From positions 1 through 64,000 of the forward strand of contig NZ_SNWH01000008.1 in NCBI RefSeq assembly GCF_004361885.1: DNA of 64,000 nt, written 5' to 3'. This stretch comes from Halomonas ventosae (GTDB taxonomy: Bacteria > Pseudomonadota > Gammaproteobacteria > Pseudomonadales > Halomonadaceae). The position numbers and the translations under genes are program-made. The notes beneath the pieces were generated by a model, which saw only the letters and a program-made list of their open reading frames with translations, made no database searches and was not told the DNA's origin. Shown here in pieces: positions 28,337 to 38,378 of this stretch. Within the stretch, counting starts at the first letter, position 1. Every line of letters begins with the position of its first letter.

Positions 28337-31300
28337 ATGGCCCTGCCCGATGACTTCCTGCCGCTGGATGACATTCCCCAGCCCCTGAGGGCGCCCCTGG
28401 CGCACGCCCGTGACCGGCTGGCGAGCGCGCTGGAGCAGGCCGACAACCTGGCCGACATGAACGGCAGCGACTCCCCGCTGGAGGATTGGCTGGCGCTGTC
28501 GGATTCACGGCGTCATCAGCTGGCCCGGGTGCTGGCCGTGTCGAGCTTCGCCGTCGAAACCCTGGTGCGCTACCCGGAGTGGCTGCTGTACCTGGATGCC
28601 AGCGGCGAGCTGGACGCCACGCCCACCGCAGAGGCGCTGCGCGAGTGGCTTAACGAGCGCCTCGAGGCCGCCGAGGACGAGGCGACCCTGCAGGGCGCCA
28701 TCCGCCGCTTTCGCCGTGCTCGCCTGCTGGGCATCGTCTGGCGCGACCTGACCCGCCCCCCGGGGATCGACATGTGGGCCACCGGCGCCGCGGTGTCGCG
28801 CCTCGCCGAGACCTGCCTGGAGGCGGCCCTGGCCTGGCTCGAGGCCCATGTTGCGCCACGCTGGGGGCGGCCCGCCCCGCGCCGCGACGGCAGCGAGCAG
28901 CGGCTGGTGGTGCTGGGCATGGGCAAGCTCGGCGCCGGCGAGCTGAACCTCTCCTCCGATATCGACCTGATCTTCGCCTTCCCCGAGAAGGGTGAGACCG
29001 AGGGCGGGCGCAAGTCGCTGGATCACCAGGAGTATTTCACCAAGCTGGGGCAGAAGCTGATCACCGCGCTGGACGCGGTGACCGCCGACGGCTTCGCCTT
29101 CCGCGTCGACATGCGCCTGCGCCCGCTGGGCGACGGCGGCCCCTTGGTGGGCAGCTTCTCCTCGCTCACTGGCTACTACCAGGACCAGGGGCGCGAGTGG
29201 GAGCGCTACGCCATGCTCAAGGCCCGACCCGTCGCCGGCGACCTGGGCGCGGGCGCCGAGCTGCTCTCCAGCCTGCGGCCCTTCGTCTATCGCAAGTACC
29301 TGGACTTCGGCGCCATCGAGTCGCTGCGCGAGCTCAAGTCGATGATCAACCGCGAGGTGCGGCGCAAGGGCATGCAGAGCAACATCAAGCTCGGTCGCGG
29401 GGGCATCCGCGAGGTGGAGTTCGTGGTCCAGGCCTTCCAGCTGATCCGCGGCGGTCGTGACACCGAGCTGCAGGTCACCTCGCTGAAGAGCGCCCTGGAG
29501 CGTCTGCCCGAGCTGGGCCTGCTGCCCGTGGAGGTGGTCGACGAGCTCGAGCCCGACTACGTCTTCCTGCGCGACCTGGAGCATGTGCTGCAGGCCCTGG
29601 AGGATCGCCAGACCCAGACCCTGCCCGACGATGACATCGACCGCGAGCGGGTGGCCCTGGCGCTGGACATGGAGGACTGGCCGGCAGTGATCGCGTGCCT
29701 TGACGAGGTGCGCGAACGGGTGCGCCGGCACTTCGATGCGGTGATCGCCGAGCCCGAGGAGGCGCTGGACGAAGGCGCGGACGCCGACCAGGCTTCCGGC
29801 GCCGTCGCCCTGGAGGAGTGGCGCGCGCTGTGGCGCGGCGAGCTGGAAGACGACGAGGCCCGGGCACTGCTGGAAGAGGCCGGCCTGGCGGAGCCGCAGG
29901 CCGCGCTGCGGCGGCTCGAGGCGCTGCGCCAGTCCCGCCAGGTGCAGGCCATGCAGCGCATCGGCTTCGAGCGACTCGAGGCCCTGATACCGCTGCTGCT
30001 CGATGCCGTGGCCGCCAGCGAGACGCCGGACATCGCCCTGGAGCGGGTGCTGCCGCTGGTCGAGGCGGTGTTGCGACGCACCGCCTACCTGGCGCTGCTG
30101 CGCGAGAACCCGGATGCCCTGGGACACCTGATGAAGCTGTGCAGCGCCAGTCCCTGGATCGCCGCCCAGCTTGCCCGCCATCCCATCCTGCTCGACGAAC
30201 TGCTGACGCCCGAGACCCTCTACACCCCGGCCGACAAGGAGCGCCTGGCCGACGAGCTGCGCCAGGCCCTGGGGCGGCTTCCCGAGGATGACGAGGAGGC
30301 CCAGCTCGAGGCCCTACGGGTCTTCAAGCATGCTCAGGTGTTGCACGTGGCGGCCTCCGACATCGCCGGCACCCGCCACCTGATGAAGGTCAGCGATTAT
30401 CTCACCTATATCGCCGAGGTGGTCCTGGAAGCGGTGCTGGCCATGGCCTGGAAGCATCTGACCCGCAAGCACGGCTTTCCGGAACGTCGCGAGGAGGGGC
30501 GCTGCGGCAGCGAGCCGGAATTCCTGGTGGTCGGCTACGGCAAGCTCGGCGGCATCGAGCTGAGTTACAGCTCCGACCTGGATCTGGTGTTCCTTCACGA
30601 CGGCGCGATCCAGGGCACCACCGACGGCCAGCGACCCATCGACAACGCCGTCTTCTTCACCCGGCTGGGCCAGCGCATCATCCACCTGCTCACCGCCGTG
30701 ACCCCGGCGGGCAGCCTCTTTGATGTGGACATGCGCCTGCGCCCCTCGGGCAACTCGGGGCTGCTGGTCTCGACGCTCTCGGCTTTCGCCGACTACCAGC
30801 GCGAGCAGGCCTGGACCTGGGAGCACCAGGCCCTGGTGCGCGCCCGGGTGGTGGCTGGCCAGCCGCGCCTGGCCGAGCGCTTCGACGCGCTTCGCGGCGA
30901 GATTCTTGGCCGAAAGCGCGACCTCGAATCGCTGCGCGAGGAAGTGGTCAAGATGCGCCACAAGATGCGCGACCACCTGGGCGGCAAGCGCGGGGAGGGG
31001 GAATTCGACCTCAAGCACGACCCCGGCGGCATGGTCGACCTCGAGTTCCTCTGCCAGTACGCCGTGCTGGCCATGGGCCACGAGACGCCGGAGCTGCTGG
31101 TCTACAGCGACAACATGCGCATCCTCGAGACTCTCGAGGCCACCGAGCGCCTGCCGGCCGAGACCTGCCGGCGATTGCGCGAGGCCTACCTGGCCCTGCG
31201 CAGCGCCGCCCATCGGGCCGCCCTGACCCGCGAGCCCGCCCGCGGCCATAACGAGACCTTCCAGGCGCACCGCCAGGTGGTAATCGAGGCCTGGCAGCAG

Positions 31301-31339
31301 CTGCTCGAGCCGCAAGCTCGCTCTGCCGATTCACCATGA
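28337..31339 (+). CDS. glnE: Bifunctional glutamine synthetase adenylyltransferase/deadenylase GlnE
   Basis: A 1000-residue enzyme that adenylylates glutamine synthetase when nitrogen is ample and removes the AMP under nitrogen limitation. Two nucleotidyltransferase domains are visible: N-terminal LSSDIDLIFAFPEKGE near residue 210 and C-terminal YSSDLDLVFLHDG near 745. Both carry the DxD pair, so both activities should be intact. Slightly longer than E. coli GlnE. Confidence 0.95.
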   Translation: MALPDDFLPLDDIPQPLRAPLAHARDRLASALEQADNLADMNGSDSPLEDWLALSDSRRHQLARVLAVSSFAVETLVRYPEWLLYLDASGELDATPTAEALREWLNERLEAAEDEATLQGAIRRFRRARLLGIVWRDLTRPPGIDMWATGAAVSRLAETCLEAALAWLEAHVAPRWGRPAPRRDGSEQRLVVLGMGKLGAGELNLSSDIDLIFAFPEKGETEGGRKSLDHQEYFTKLGQKLITALDAVTADGFAFRVDMRLRPLGDGGPLVGSFSSLTGYYQDQGREWERYAMLKARPVAGDLGAGAELLSSLRPFVYRKYLDFGAIESLRELKSMINREVRRKGMQSNIKLGRGGIREVEFVVQAFQLIRGGRDTELQVTSLKSALERLPELGLLPVEVVDELEPDYVFLRDLEHVLQALEDRQTQTLPDDDIDRERVALALDMEDWPAVIACLDEVRERVRRHFDAVIAEPEEALDEGADADQASGAVALEEWRALWRGELEDDEARALLEEAGLAEPQAALRRLEALRQSRQVQAMQRIGFERLEALIPLLLDAVAASETPDIALERVLPLVEAVLRRTAYLALLRENPDALGHLMKLCSASPWIAAQLARHPILLDELLTPETLYTPADKERLADELRQALGRLPEDDEEAQLEALRVFKHAQVLHVAASDIAGTRHLMKVSDYLTYIAEVVLEAVLAMAWKHLTRKHGFPERREEGRCGSEPEFLVVGYGKLGGIELSYSSDLDLVFLHDGAIQGTTDGQRPIDNAVFFTRLGQRIIHLLTAVTPAGSLFDVDMRLRPSGNSGLLVSTLSAFADYQREQAWTWEHQALVRARVVAGQPRLAERFDALRGEILGRKRDLESLREEVVKMRHKMRDHLGGKRGEGEFDLKHDPGGMVDLEFLCQYAVLAMGHETPELLVYSDNMRILETLEATERLPAETCRRLREAYLALRSAAHRAALTREPARGHNETFQAHRQVVIEAWQQLLEPQARSADSP

Positions 31340-31399
31340 TGGCCTGTATCATCAGCCGGCCAAGCGCATTCATCGCCGCCAGAACGACAGGGACGCCCC

Positions 31400-34300
31400 A
31401 TGAGCCAGACCGACGCCCAGCTACGTGAGCTGATTCTCGCCCTCGTGCCCGATGACGGCAGCACCATCGGCAACGCCAGGCTGCTCAAGCGGCTCGGCGA
31501 AGAGGCAGGCGAGGTCGACAAGCTCGACTACGAGCAAGTCCGCGACGGCTTGATCGAGGAGGGCGTGCTGGGCAAGGGGCGCGGCCGGGGCGGCTCGGTG
31601 TATCGTCTCGCTGCTTCGGCCCCGCAAGAAGCGCCGGCCCCTGAATCCGCGGCCCCCGACCTCACCCTGCAGATGCAGGAGGTCCCCGCCGAGCTGCCGC
31701 TGAGCCAGCAGCAGGCCAAACCGAGGCGGACCACCAAGCCGCGCCAGAACAAGCCCGACCACGCTGAGGTGCTCTCCTACCGCTATGACGAGAAGCGCAA
31801 GAACAACCCTCACGTGGGCATGGTGGATACCGCCAGCGACGGGGTTGAGGAGACTACCACCTGGGCCTACGACCCCCACCTGGACCCGGAGCTGCAGTTC
31901 GACTCCTCCGCCAACCGTGCCCAGGTCGAGGCGCTGATCGACGATGCCCTGGCCTCCGGTGACCAGGAGCAGATGAAGGCCGCGCTCGAGGAGCTCAAGC
32001 GTCGGCAGTCCCCCTACCTGCAGTGGAGCGGCAAGGCCGAGCGCACCAGCTTCGAGGTGGATACCGTCTCCCTGCACGTCCACGAGCGCATCGACCCAGC
32101 CACCATCCTCGGCGAGGTGCAGAAGCGCATGAAGGCAGGCAAGAAGGGGGGTAGTGCCTTCCAGCCCGACATGTTCCACGCCCCCTTCGAGAATCTGCCG
32201 CTGCGTGAGGCCATCGACTTCTACAAGCACGAGCGCGACTGGGCCAACCGCCTGATCGCCGGGGACTCGCTCTTGGTGATGAACTCCATGCTGCAGAAGG
32301 AGGGCATGGCGGGGCAGGTGCAGATGATCTATATCGACCCGCCCTACGGCATCAAATACGGCTCCAATTTCCAGCCGTTCACGAACAAGCGGGATGTGAA
32401 GGATCGCAAGGACGAGGACCTGACCCAGGAGCCGGAGATGATCAAGGCCTTCCGGGATACCTGGGAGCTCGGCATTCACTCCTATCTCACCTATCTGCGC
32501 GACCGGCTGCTGCTGGCGAGGGAACTGCTGAGTGATAGCGGGTCCGTATTTGTGCAGATTTCGGATGAGAACCTGCATCATGTAAGAGAGCTGATGGATG
32601 AGGTTTATGGCTATGCAAATAGGGTATCTATCATCCCGTTTGTGAAGACATCGAGCAGTAATAGCCCAGAAGGAAAAACAACCAACCTTCCTGAGGTTGT
32701 TGACTACATTGTCTGGTATGCGAAGAATTCAGAAAATGTGAAATTCCGTCACATATTCAGGAAGAAATCAGATAGCAAATCATTTGTGGATTCTTATTCT
32801 CTAAAAATTAGCGATAAAGGACAAGTCGTTAGGGCTGAAGAATCTGATGTTGACGGGTTGTTAACTCGATCGGATCTAACTTCCCAAAAGCCTACCACTG
32901 TTTATGACTTTCCATGCTTTGGGCAAGAATTTAGCCCATTGCCTAGAGGGTGGAGAACTATTGAGATAGGCCAGGAAAGATTGCGAAGAGCTGGTAGGCT
33001 TTGTCAGGCAGGAAACTCTTTAAGGTTTATACAGTTTGCGGATGACTACCCGGCTATTTCCTATACCAACCTTTGGGAAGATACCGGGATTGCTGGTTTT
33101 TCTAGTGATAAGAAATATGTTGTAGAGACTTCGCCAAAAGTCGTAGAGCGTTGCCTATTAATGTCTACCGACCCCGGCGATCTAGTACTGGACCCTACCT
33201 GCGGCTCCGGCACCACCGCCTATGTGGCCGAGAAGTGGGGCCGCCGCTGGGTCACCTGCGATACCTCTCGGGTGGCCGTCACCCTGGCCAAGCAGCGGCT
33301 GATGACCGCCAGCTACGACTATTACGAGCTGAAGTATCCCCACGAGGGGCTGGGTGGCGGCTTTATCTACAAGACGGTCCCGCATATCACCCTGAAGTCG
33401 ATCGCCAACAACCCGGAGATCGATGAGCTCTACGAGCAGTACCATCCAAGCATCGAGAAAGCTCTGGCCGATCTGAACCTGTCTCTTAAAGACGAGCCCA
33501 TCACCTTCACCGTGACCGAGGGCGGCCGCAAGGGGGACAAGGTCGACTTCGCCGCACCCGATAGCAAGACGGTCACGCTTCCCTCGGGTGAGACTGCCAA
33601 GGTCAACGAGCTGCTCGAGTGGGAGGTCCCTTTCGATTATCCCGACGAGTGGCCGGAGGCCACTAAAACGTTCTTTGACGCTTTCCACAGCGCCCGCCAG
33701 GCCATGCAGCGCCGCATGGACGAGAGCATCGCCAACCACGCCGGCCAGGAGGTGCTCTACGACCAGCCCGAGGTGAGCCGCGACAAGCTGCGCATCACCG
33801 GCCCCTTCACCGTGGAGGCAGTGCCCTTCGCCACCGTGCTGGGCCTGGACGAGGCCGAGCAGCCCAAGGAGGCCGACGTCGCCGTGGCGCGCTCCGGGGC
33901 CACCTCCCGCCATGCTCAGTGGCGTGAGGAGCTGCTCAAGGCCGGCATCCGCGGCAAGGGGGGCCAGCACCTCAAGCTGATGGATCTGGAGACCCTGCCC
34001 GGCGCCAAGTACCTGCATGCCGTGGGCACCGTCGCGGAGACCGGTGAACGGGTCGCCGTCAGCTTCGGCCCTGAGTACGCCGCCCTGGAACAGCGCCAGG
34101 TGGAGATCGCCAAGAACGAGGCCGGCGACCTCTTCCCGCTGCCCAAGCTGCTGGTGTTCTGTGCCTTCACCTTCGATCCGGAGGCGGCCAAGGATATCGA
34201 CAGCATCAAGGGCATCCAGGCCCTCAAGGTACAGATGAACACCGATCTGCTCACCGAAGACCTCAAGAAGAACGCGCGCAGTAACGAGTCCTTCTGGCTG

Positions 34301-34678
34301 ATGGGCCAACCGGACGTCGAGGTGCATACCCTCATGGACGGCAAGCTGCAGGTCGAGGTGCATGGTTTTGACTACTTCGATACCAAGAGCGGCGAGCTCA
34401 AGTCCGGCGGCAAACGCGACATCGCCGTGTGGGAGCTGGATACCGACTACGACGACCGTTCCCTCTACCCGCGCCAGGTGTTCTTCCCCATGGCTGGCAA
34501 GAAGGATGGCTGGTACAAGCTCAAGAAGGATATCCGCGCCGAGCTCAACGAGGAGCTGCTGGGCCAGTATCACGGCACCAGGTCGCTGCCCTTCGAGCCC
34601 GGCGACAACCGCTGCATCGCGGTGAAGATCGTCGATAACCGCGGCATCGAATCGCTGAAAGTCGTTCGGCTGGACTGA
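31400..34678 (+). CDS. Site-specific adenine DNA methyltransferase, type III-like Mod
   Basis: A 1092-residue modification enzyme of the beta class (N6-adenine or N4-cytosine). An N-terminal winged-helix-like segment (about 1-75) precedes a linker. Motif IV DPPY begins at residue 313 and motif I DPTCGSGTT at 598, the beta-class order. Between them, residues about 375-597 form the target-recognition region and are encoded by distinctly AT-rich DNA. A C-terminal region of about 400 residues follows. It is the first gene of a tight operon with the repeat protein and the helicase-nuclease. Target sequence unknown. Confidence 0.88.
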   Translation: MSQTDAQLRELILALVPDDGSTIGNARLLKRLGEEAGEVDKLDYEQVRDGLIEEGVLGKGRGRGGSVYRLAASAPQEAPAPESAAPDLTLQMQEVPAELPLSQQQAKPRRTTKPRQNKPDHAEVLSYRYDEKRKNNPHVGMVDTASDGVEETTTWAYDPHLDPELQFDSSANRAQVEALIDDALASGDQEQMKAALEELKRRQSPYLQWSGKAERTSFEVDTVSLHVHERIDPATILGEVQKRMKAGKKGGSAFQPDMFHAPFENLPLREAIDFYKHERDWANRLIAGDSLLVMNSMLQKEGMAGQVQMIYIDPPYGIKYGSNFQPFTNKRDVKDRKDEDLTQEPEMIKAFRDTWELGIHSYLTYLRDRLLLARELLSDSGSVFVQISDENLHHVRELMDEVYGYANRVSIIPFVKTSSSNSPEGKTTNLPEVVDYIVWYAKNSENVKFRHIFRKKSDSKSFVDSYSLKISDKGQVVRAEESDVDGLLTRSDLTSQKPTTVYDFPCFGQEFSPLPRGWRTIEIGQERLRRAGRLCQAGNSLRFIQFADDYPAISYTNLWEDTGIAGFSSDKKYVVETSPKVVERCLLMSTDPGDLVLDPTCGSGTTAYVAEKWGRRWVTCDTSRVAVTLAKQRLMTASYDYYELKYPHEGLGGGFIYKTVPHITLKSIANNPEIDELYEQYHPSIEKALADLNLSLKDEPITFTVTEGGRKGDKVDFAAPDSKTVTLPSGETAKVNELLEWEVPFDYPDEWPEATKTFFDAFHSARQAMQRRMDESIANHAGQEVLYDQPEVSRDKLRITGPFTVEAVPFATVLGLDEAEQPKEADVAVARSGATSRHAQWREELLKAGIRGKGGQHLKLMDLETLPGAKYLHAVGTVAETGERVAVSFGPEYAALEQRQVEIAKNEAGDLFPLPKLLVFCAFTFDPEAAKDIDSIKGIQALKVQMNTDLLTEDLKKNARSNESFWLMGQPDVEVHTLMDGKLQVEVHGFDYFDTKSGELKSGGKRDIAVWELDTDYDDRSLYPRQVFFPMAGKKDGWYKLKKDIRAELNEELLGQYHGTRSLPFEPGDNRCIAVKIVDNRGIESLKVVRLD
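32525..33185 (+). other. Low-GC target-recognition segment inside the methyltransferase gene
   Basis: The coding sequence changes abruptly from GC-rich codons to ones ending in A or T (for example runs such as AAATCAGATAGCAAATCATT) and returns just before motif I. The reading frame is intact through both edges. This is the pattern expected if the target-recognition domain was exchanged by recombination with a low-GC donor. Confidence 0.65.
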
Positions 34679-34681
34679 CCC

Positions 34682-35332
34682 ATGACACAGCACACCAGCC
34701 TCTTCGAGGTGCTGGCCCTGCATCGGGTCGATATCACCCAGATGCTCAGCGGCCTGGTGGAGAAGGGCATGCTGGTGCCTCATGGACGCAACAGAGGAGC
34801 TTACTATACGCTGCCTCTGGTGGCGCCAACGATCCTGCAAGTGGAGGCCAGCTCCCCCCACGAGGACACTAGCTCCCCACACTCCGACACTAGCTCCCCA
34901 CACTCCGACACTAGCTCCCCACACTCCGACACTAGCTCCCCACACTCCGACACTAGCTCCCTACACTCCGACACTAGCTCCCTACACTCCGACACTAGCT
35001 CCCTACACTATGCGGAGCCTGGCCACCCCTTGTGGGAGGAGCTGGCCCAGCAGCTTGGCGCCGACACCGCGGCAAGCCTGCTGGCAGAGACGGCCCATGT
35101 GCGCGGTCACCGCCCCTCGGGAGAGGAGATCCGTCGGATCCTCAAGGTGTTGTGCCAAGGTCGCTACCTGAGCCTGGCGCAGCTGGCCTATCTGATGGAC
35201 CGCAACTCTGAAGGACTGCGCACCCGCTACCTGACGCCCATGGTGCGTGAGGGCCAACTGCAACTGCGCTACCCCAATGTCCCGAACCACCGGCAGCAGG
35301 GCTATCGCACGGTAGAAGGAACCACCGCATGA
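34682..35332 (+). CDS. Winged-helix-like protein with a seven-residue tandem repeat
   Basis: A 216-residue protein of the restriction operon. Residues 1-45 look like a winged helix (ITQMLSGLVEKGMLVPHGRNRGAYYTL). Residues 57-112 are eight copies of a serine/threonine-rich heptad, SSPHSDT or SSLHSDT. The C-terminal 100 residues contain a second helix-turn-helix-like region (LSLAQLAYLMDRNSEGLRTRYL). It starts three bases after the methyltransferase stop and overlaps the helicase start. It may be a specificity or regulatory subunit; I do not know a tested function. Confidence 0.7.
   Translation: MTQHTSLFEVLALHRVDITQMLSGLVEKGMLVPHGRNRGAYYTLPLVAPTILQVEASSPHEDTSSPHSDTSSPHSDTSSPHSDTSSPHSDTSSLHSDTSSLHSDTSSLHYAEPGHPLWEELAQQLGADTAASLLAETAHVRGHRPSGEEIRRILKVLCQGRYLSLAQLAYLMDRNSEGLRTRYLTPMVREGQLQLRYPNVPNHRQQGYRTVEGTTA
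34850..35017 (+). repeat. 21-bp tandem repeat (VNTR), eight copies
   Basis: Eight consecutive 21-base units start at 34850, 34871, 34892, 34913, 34934, 34955, 34976 and 34997. Units two to five are identical (AGCTCCCCACACTCCGACACT, read as SSPHSDT); six and seven differ by one base giving SSLHSDT; the first and last are diverged. Because 21 is a multiple of three, copy-number change would lengthen or shorten the linker without a frameshift. Confidence 0.95.
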
Positions 35333-38145
35333 CGGCCAACTCCCTGATCATCAATTCGCCCTACGATGCCCCCTCGGCCTACTGGGAGCGCGACGGCAAG
35401 CAGATGACCCTCCAGCAGGGCCGTCGCCCGGCGGCCTACGAGATCTTCGATACCCGCAACAACACCCAGCGCAGCGAGCCGCTGGAGCAGGTCAACAAGA
35501 TTCGCCAGCGCGTCGATGAGTGGCGGGCGGATGGCTACCCCGGCGTTACCAGCGTCACCCGTCAGCTGCTGGAGCACTGGCACGCCCGGGGTGACTGGGA
35601 CCCGGAGGCCTGTCGCTGGGAGGGCGGGCCGCGTCAGTACCCGTTCTACTTCTGCCAGCTCGAGGCCATCGAGACGCTGATCTGGTGGCTGGAAGCGCAG
35701 CAATCCTACCGCCAGGGCATCTTCCTCAGCGGGGATGGCGGCCCCTGGGGGCGCATCTGCAACAAGATGGCCACCGGCTCCGGCAAGACCTCGGTGATGT
35801 CGCTGATCATCACCTGGCAGACCCTCAACGCCATCCACTACCCCAAGGAGCGCCGCTTCTCCAAGGCGGTGCTGATCGTCACCCCCGGCCTCACGGTGAA
35901 AAGCCGCCTGCAGGTCTTGAAGCCAGGCCACCCCCAGAACGTCTATGACGAGTTCAACCTCTGTCCCAACGAGGCCATGCGCCAGCAGCTCAACCGGGTC
36001 GAGCTGGTCATCGAGAACTGGCACACCCTGATGCCGCTCAAGGAGCAGGCCCGCTCCGTGGTCAAGAAGGGCAAGGAGAGCGATGAGGCCTTCACCCGCC
36101 GGGTGCTGGGGTCGCTGGCCAGCGAGCGCGACCTTATCGTGATCAACGACGAAGCCCACCACGCCTACCGAAAGCCCGCCGAATCCAAGGTCAGCAAGAA
36201 GCAGGCCGAGGAACTGGGCATCGACCTGGAGGAGGCCACCCGCTGGATCGAGGGGCTGGACCGCATCCACAAGACCCGACGCATCCGCCGCTGCTTCGAT
36301 CTCTCCGCCACGCCCTTCGCTCCTACCGGCAAGAGCAATACCGATGCCGGCCTGTTCGAGTGGGTCGTCTCCGATTTCGGCTTGAACGACGCCATCGAGG
36401 CCGGGCTGGTCAAGACGCCACGGGTGGTGGTTCGCGACGACGCCCTGGCTAACGCCAAGACCTACGCCAGCAAGCTCTATCACCTCTACCGCGAGGACGA
36501 GGTGAAGGAAGACCTCAACCGCCGAGCCGAGCCCACCGCCCCACTGCCGGACCTGGTGCAGAAGGCCTACGCCCTGCTGGCCTACGACTGGAATGAAACC
36601 GCCCAGCAGTGGCAGGAGGCCGGGCACAGCATTCCCCCGGTGATGCTCACCGTCTGCAACCGCACCGAGACCGCGGCGCGCATCGAGCACTTCTTCAACG
36701 GCGGCGACTGCCTGATCCAGGAGACCCAGGCCCCCGACGCCACCCTGCGGGTCGATTCCAGGGTGCTCGAAAAGGCCGAGCAGGGCGAAACCAGCAGCAA
36801 GGACAAGCAGTATGCCGCCCGGCTGGAGGCCCTCATCAAGGCCGCCGAGCTCCCCGCCGACAAGCAGGCCGACCTGCTGGCCATGAAGCAGGAGGAGCAG
36901 CTGCGTGCCCTGGTCGATACCGTCGGCAAGCGCGGCCAGCCGGGGCAGTATCTGCAGAACGTCATCTCGGTGGCCATGCTCTCCGAGGGCTGGGACGCCG
37001 CCAACGTCACCCACATCATGGGGCTGCGCGCCTTCACCAGTCAGCTACTGTGCGAGCAGGTGATCGGCCGCGGCCTGCGCCGCGTCTCCCACGACATGGA
37101 CGCCGACCGCCAGTTTCTCCCTGAATACGTCAACGTCTTCGGCGTGCCGCTCTCGATCTTCCAGGACGCCAGCGAAGGCGGCGAGGCACCGCCGCCACCC
37201 AAGCCCAGCGTGCGCATCGAGGTGGAGCCCGGTCGCAATCACCTGGAAATCCGCTGGCCCAACGTCGATCGCATCGACAATGTGCTCAAGCCGGCGCTGG
37301 TGATCGACTGGCAGAGCGTGCCTACGCTGACCCTCGACCCGGCCCAGACCCCGCTCAACGCCGACATCGCCCCCTCGCTGACCGGCTCCCCCAACCTGGC
37401 CATGGTCACCGAGATCGACCTGGAGCGGGCGGTGGAGGCATTCCGGCTGCAGAATCTGATCTTCCGCGCGGCGCGCAAGCTCTACCTGCAGAACCAGGCT
37501 GGCTTCGGGGGCGACAAGCAGTACCTCGCGGTGCAGCTGATCCGCCTGGTCGAACAGTTCCTGGAAAGCGACAAGCTGGATATCCCCAGCCTCTGGCATC
37601 AGGACCCGTTGCGCCGCCGCCTGCTGTTTGCCCTCAACATGGATACCGTGGTGGGCCATGTGAATCGCCACGTCACCGAGCAGAACGTGGAGCGTCAGGA
37701 GCTGATCTTCGATGAGCACCAGCCCATCGGCGCCACGGCCTACATGCGGCCCTGGCTCACCACCAAGCCCTGCGCCCCGACGGAGCGCTCGCAGATCAGC
37801 CACGTGGTCTACGACAGCACCTGGGAGAAGATGGTCGCCGATATCTGTGAAGGCCATTCAGGCATTACCGCCTGGGCCAAGAACGACCACCTCGACTTCA
37901 AGGTGCGCTACCTGTGGCGCGGCTCATCGCGCAACTTCGTGCCCGACTATCTGATCCGCCTCGCCAACGGCAAGACGCTCGTGCTCGAGGTGAAGGGCCA
38001 GGACAGCCAGCAGAACGCCGAGAAGCGCACCGCCATGGAGACCTGGGTGAAGGCCGTCAACGCGCAGGGCGGCTTCGGCCAGTGGGCCTTCGATAGCGTG
38101 TTCGAGCCAGCGCAGACCCGCGACGTCATCGAAAGGCATCTGTGA
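35329..38145 (+). CDS. Restriction helicase-nuclease, type III Res-like (BPTD_3080-type)
   Basis: A 938-residue superfamily 2 translocase with a C-terminal nuclease. Walker A MATGSGKT is at residues 147-154, the DEAH-type box NDEAHH starts at D274, and helicase motif VI is seen in QVIGRGLRR near 580. A PD-(D/E)xK site reads D873 ... E887-V-K889 in VPDYLIRLANGKTLVLEVKG. It should cleave unmodified DNA when paired with the methyltransferase upstream. Its start overlaps the previous stop (ATGA). Confidence 0.87.
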   Translation: MTANSLIINSPYDAPSAYWERDGKQMTLQQGRRPAAYEIFDTRNNTQRSEPLEQVNKIRQRVDEWRADGYPGVTSVTRQLLEHWHARGDWDPEACRWEGGPRQYPFYFCQLEAIETLIWWLEAQQSYRQGIFLSGDGGPWGRICNKMATGSGKTSVMSLIITWQTLNAIHYPKERRFSKAVLIVTPGLTVKSRLQVLKPGHPQNVYDEFNLCPNEAMRQQLNRVELVIENWHTLMPLKEQARSVVKKGKESDEAFTRRVLGSLASERDLIVINDEAHHAYRKPAESKVSKKQAEELGIDLEEATRWIEGLDRIHKTRRIRRCFDLSATPFAPTGKSNTDAGLFEWVVSDFGLNDAIEAGLVKTPRVVVRDDALANAKTYASKLYHLYREDEVKEDLNRRAEPTAPLPDLVQKAYALLAYDWNETAQQWQEAGHSIPPVMLTVCNRTETAARIEHFFNGGDCLIQETQAPDATLRVDSRVLEKAEQGETSSKDKQYAARLEALIKAAELPADKQADLLAMKQEEQLRALVDTVGKRGQPGQYLQNVISVAMLSEGWDAANVTHIMGLRAFTSQLLCEQVIGRGLRRVSHDMDADRQFLPEYVNVFGVPLSIFQDASEGGEAPPPPKPSVRIEVEPGRNHLEIRWPNVDRIDNVLKPALVIDWQSVPTLTLDPAQTPLNADIAPSLTGSPNLAMVTEIDLERAVEAFRLQNLIFRAARKLYLQNQAGFGGDKQYLAVQLIRLVEQFLESDKLDIPSLWHQDPLRRRLLFALNMDTVVGHVNRHVTEQNVERQELIFDEHQPIGATAYMRPWLTTKPCAPTERSQISHVVYDSTWEKMVADICEGHSGITAWAKNDHLDFKVRYLWRGSSRNFVPDYLIRLANGKTLVLEVKGQDSQQNAEKRTAMETWVKAVNAQGGFGQWAFDSVFEPAQTRDVIERHL

Positions 38146-38378
38146 TGAAGAATGAGAAGCCTGCGGGCTGGTCTATGAACCCGCTTGAACAGCTCGATAA
38201 CCACAGGGAGTTTGCCAAGCGCTACTCCCGACGACGGAGTAATCCCATGAAACTCGCCCTGATCAACAAGGCAGTCATGAACTGGAGAACGAGGCATGAG
38301 CCAAGGCAAGGTACTGGTACTTCACGGCCCCAATCTCAACCTGCTGGGCACCCGGCAGCCGGAGATATACGGCCTTGA
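38145..38378 (+). CDS. Doubtful small ORF after the restriction gene
   Basis: An ATG overlaps the restriction-gene stop (TGATG) and opens 77 codons beginning [10 protein letters not shown]. It runs 83 bases into aroQ in another frame, which argues against it. The first 45 codons are not overlapped and are somewhat gene-like. It may be a remnant of a fourth operon gene. No similarity recognised. Confidence 0.2.
   Translation: MKNEKPAGWSMNPLEQLDNHREFAKRYSRRRSNPMKLALINKAVMNWRTRHEPRQGTGTSRPQSQPAGHPAAGDIRP

Noticed and set aside
34804..34995. Minus-strand ORF with ELVSECG repeats and the idea of a CRISPR array
   Set aside because: The 21-bp units are contiguous with no spacers and are explained by the in-frame heptad repeat of the plus-strand gene.
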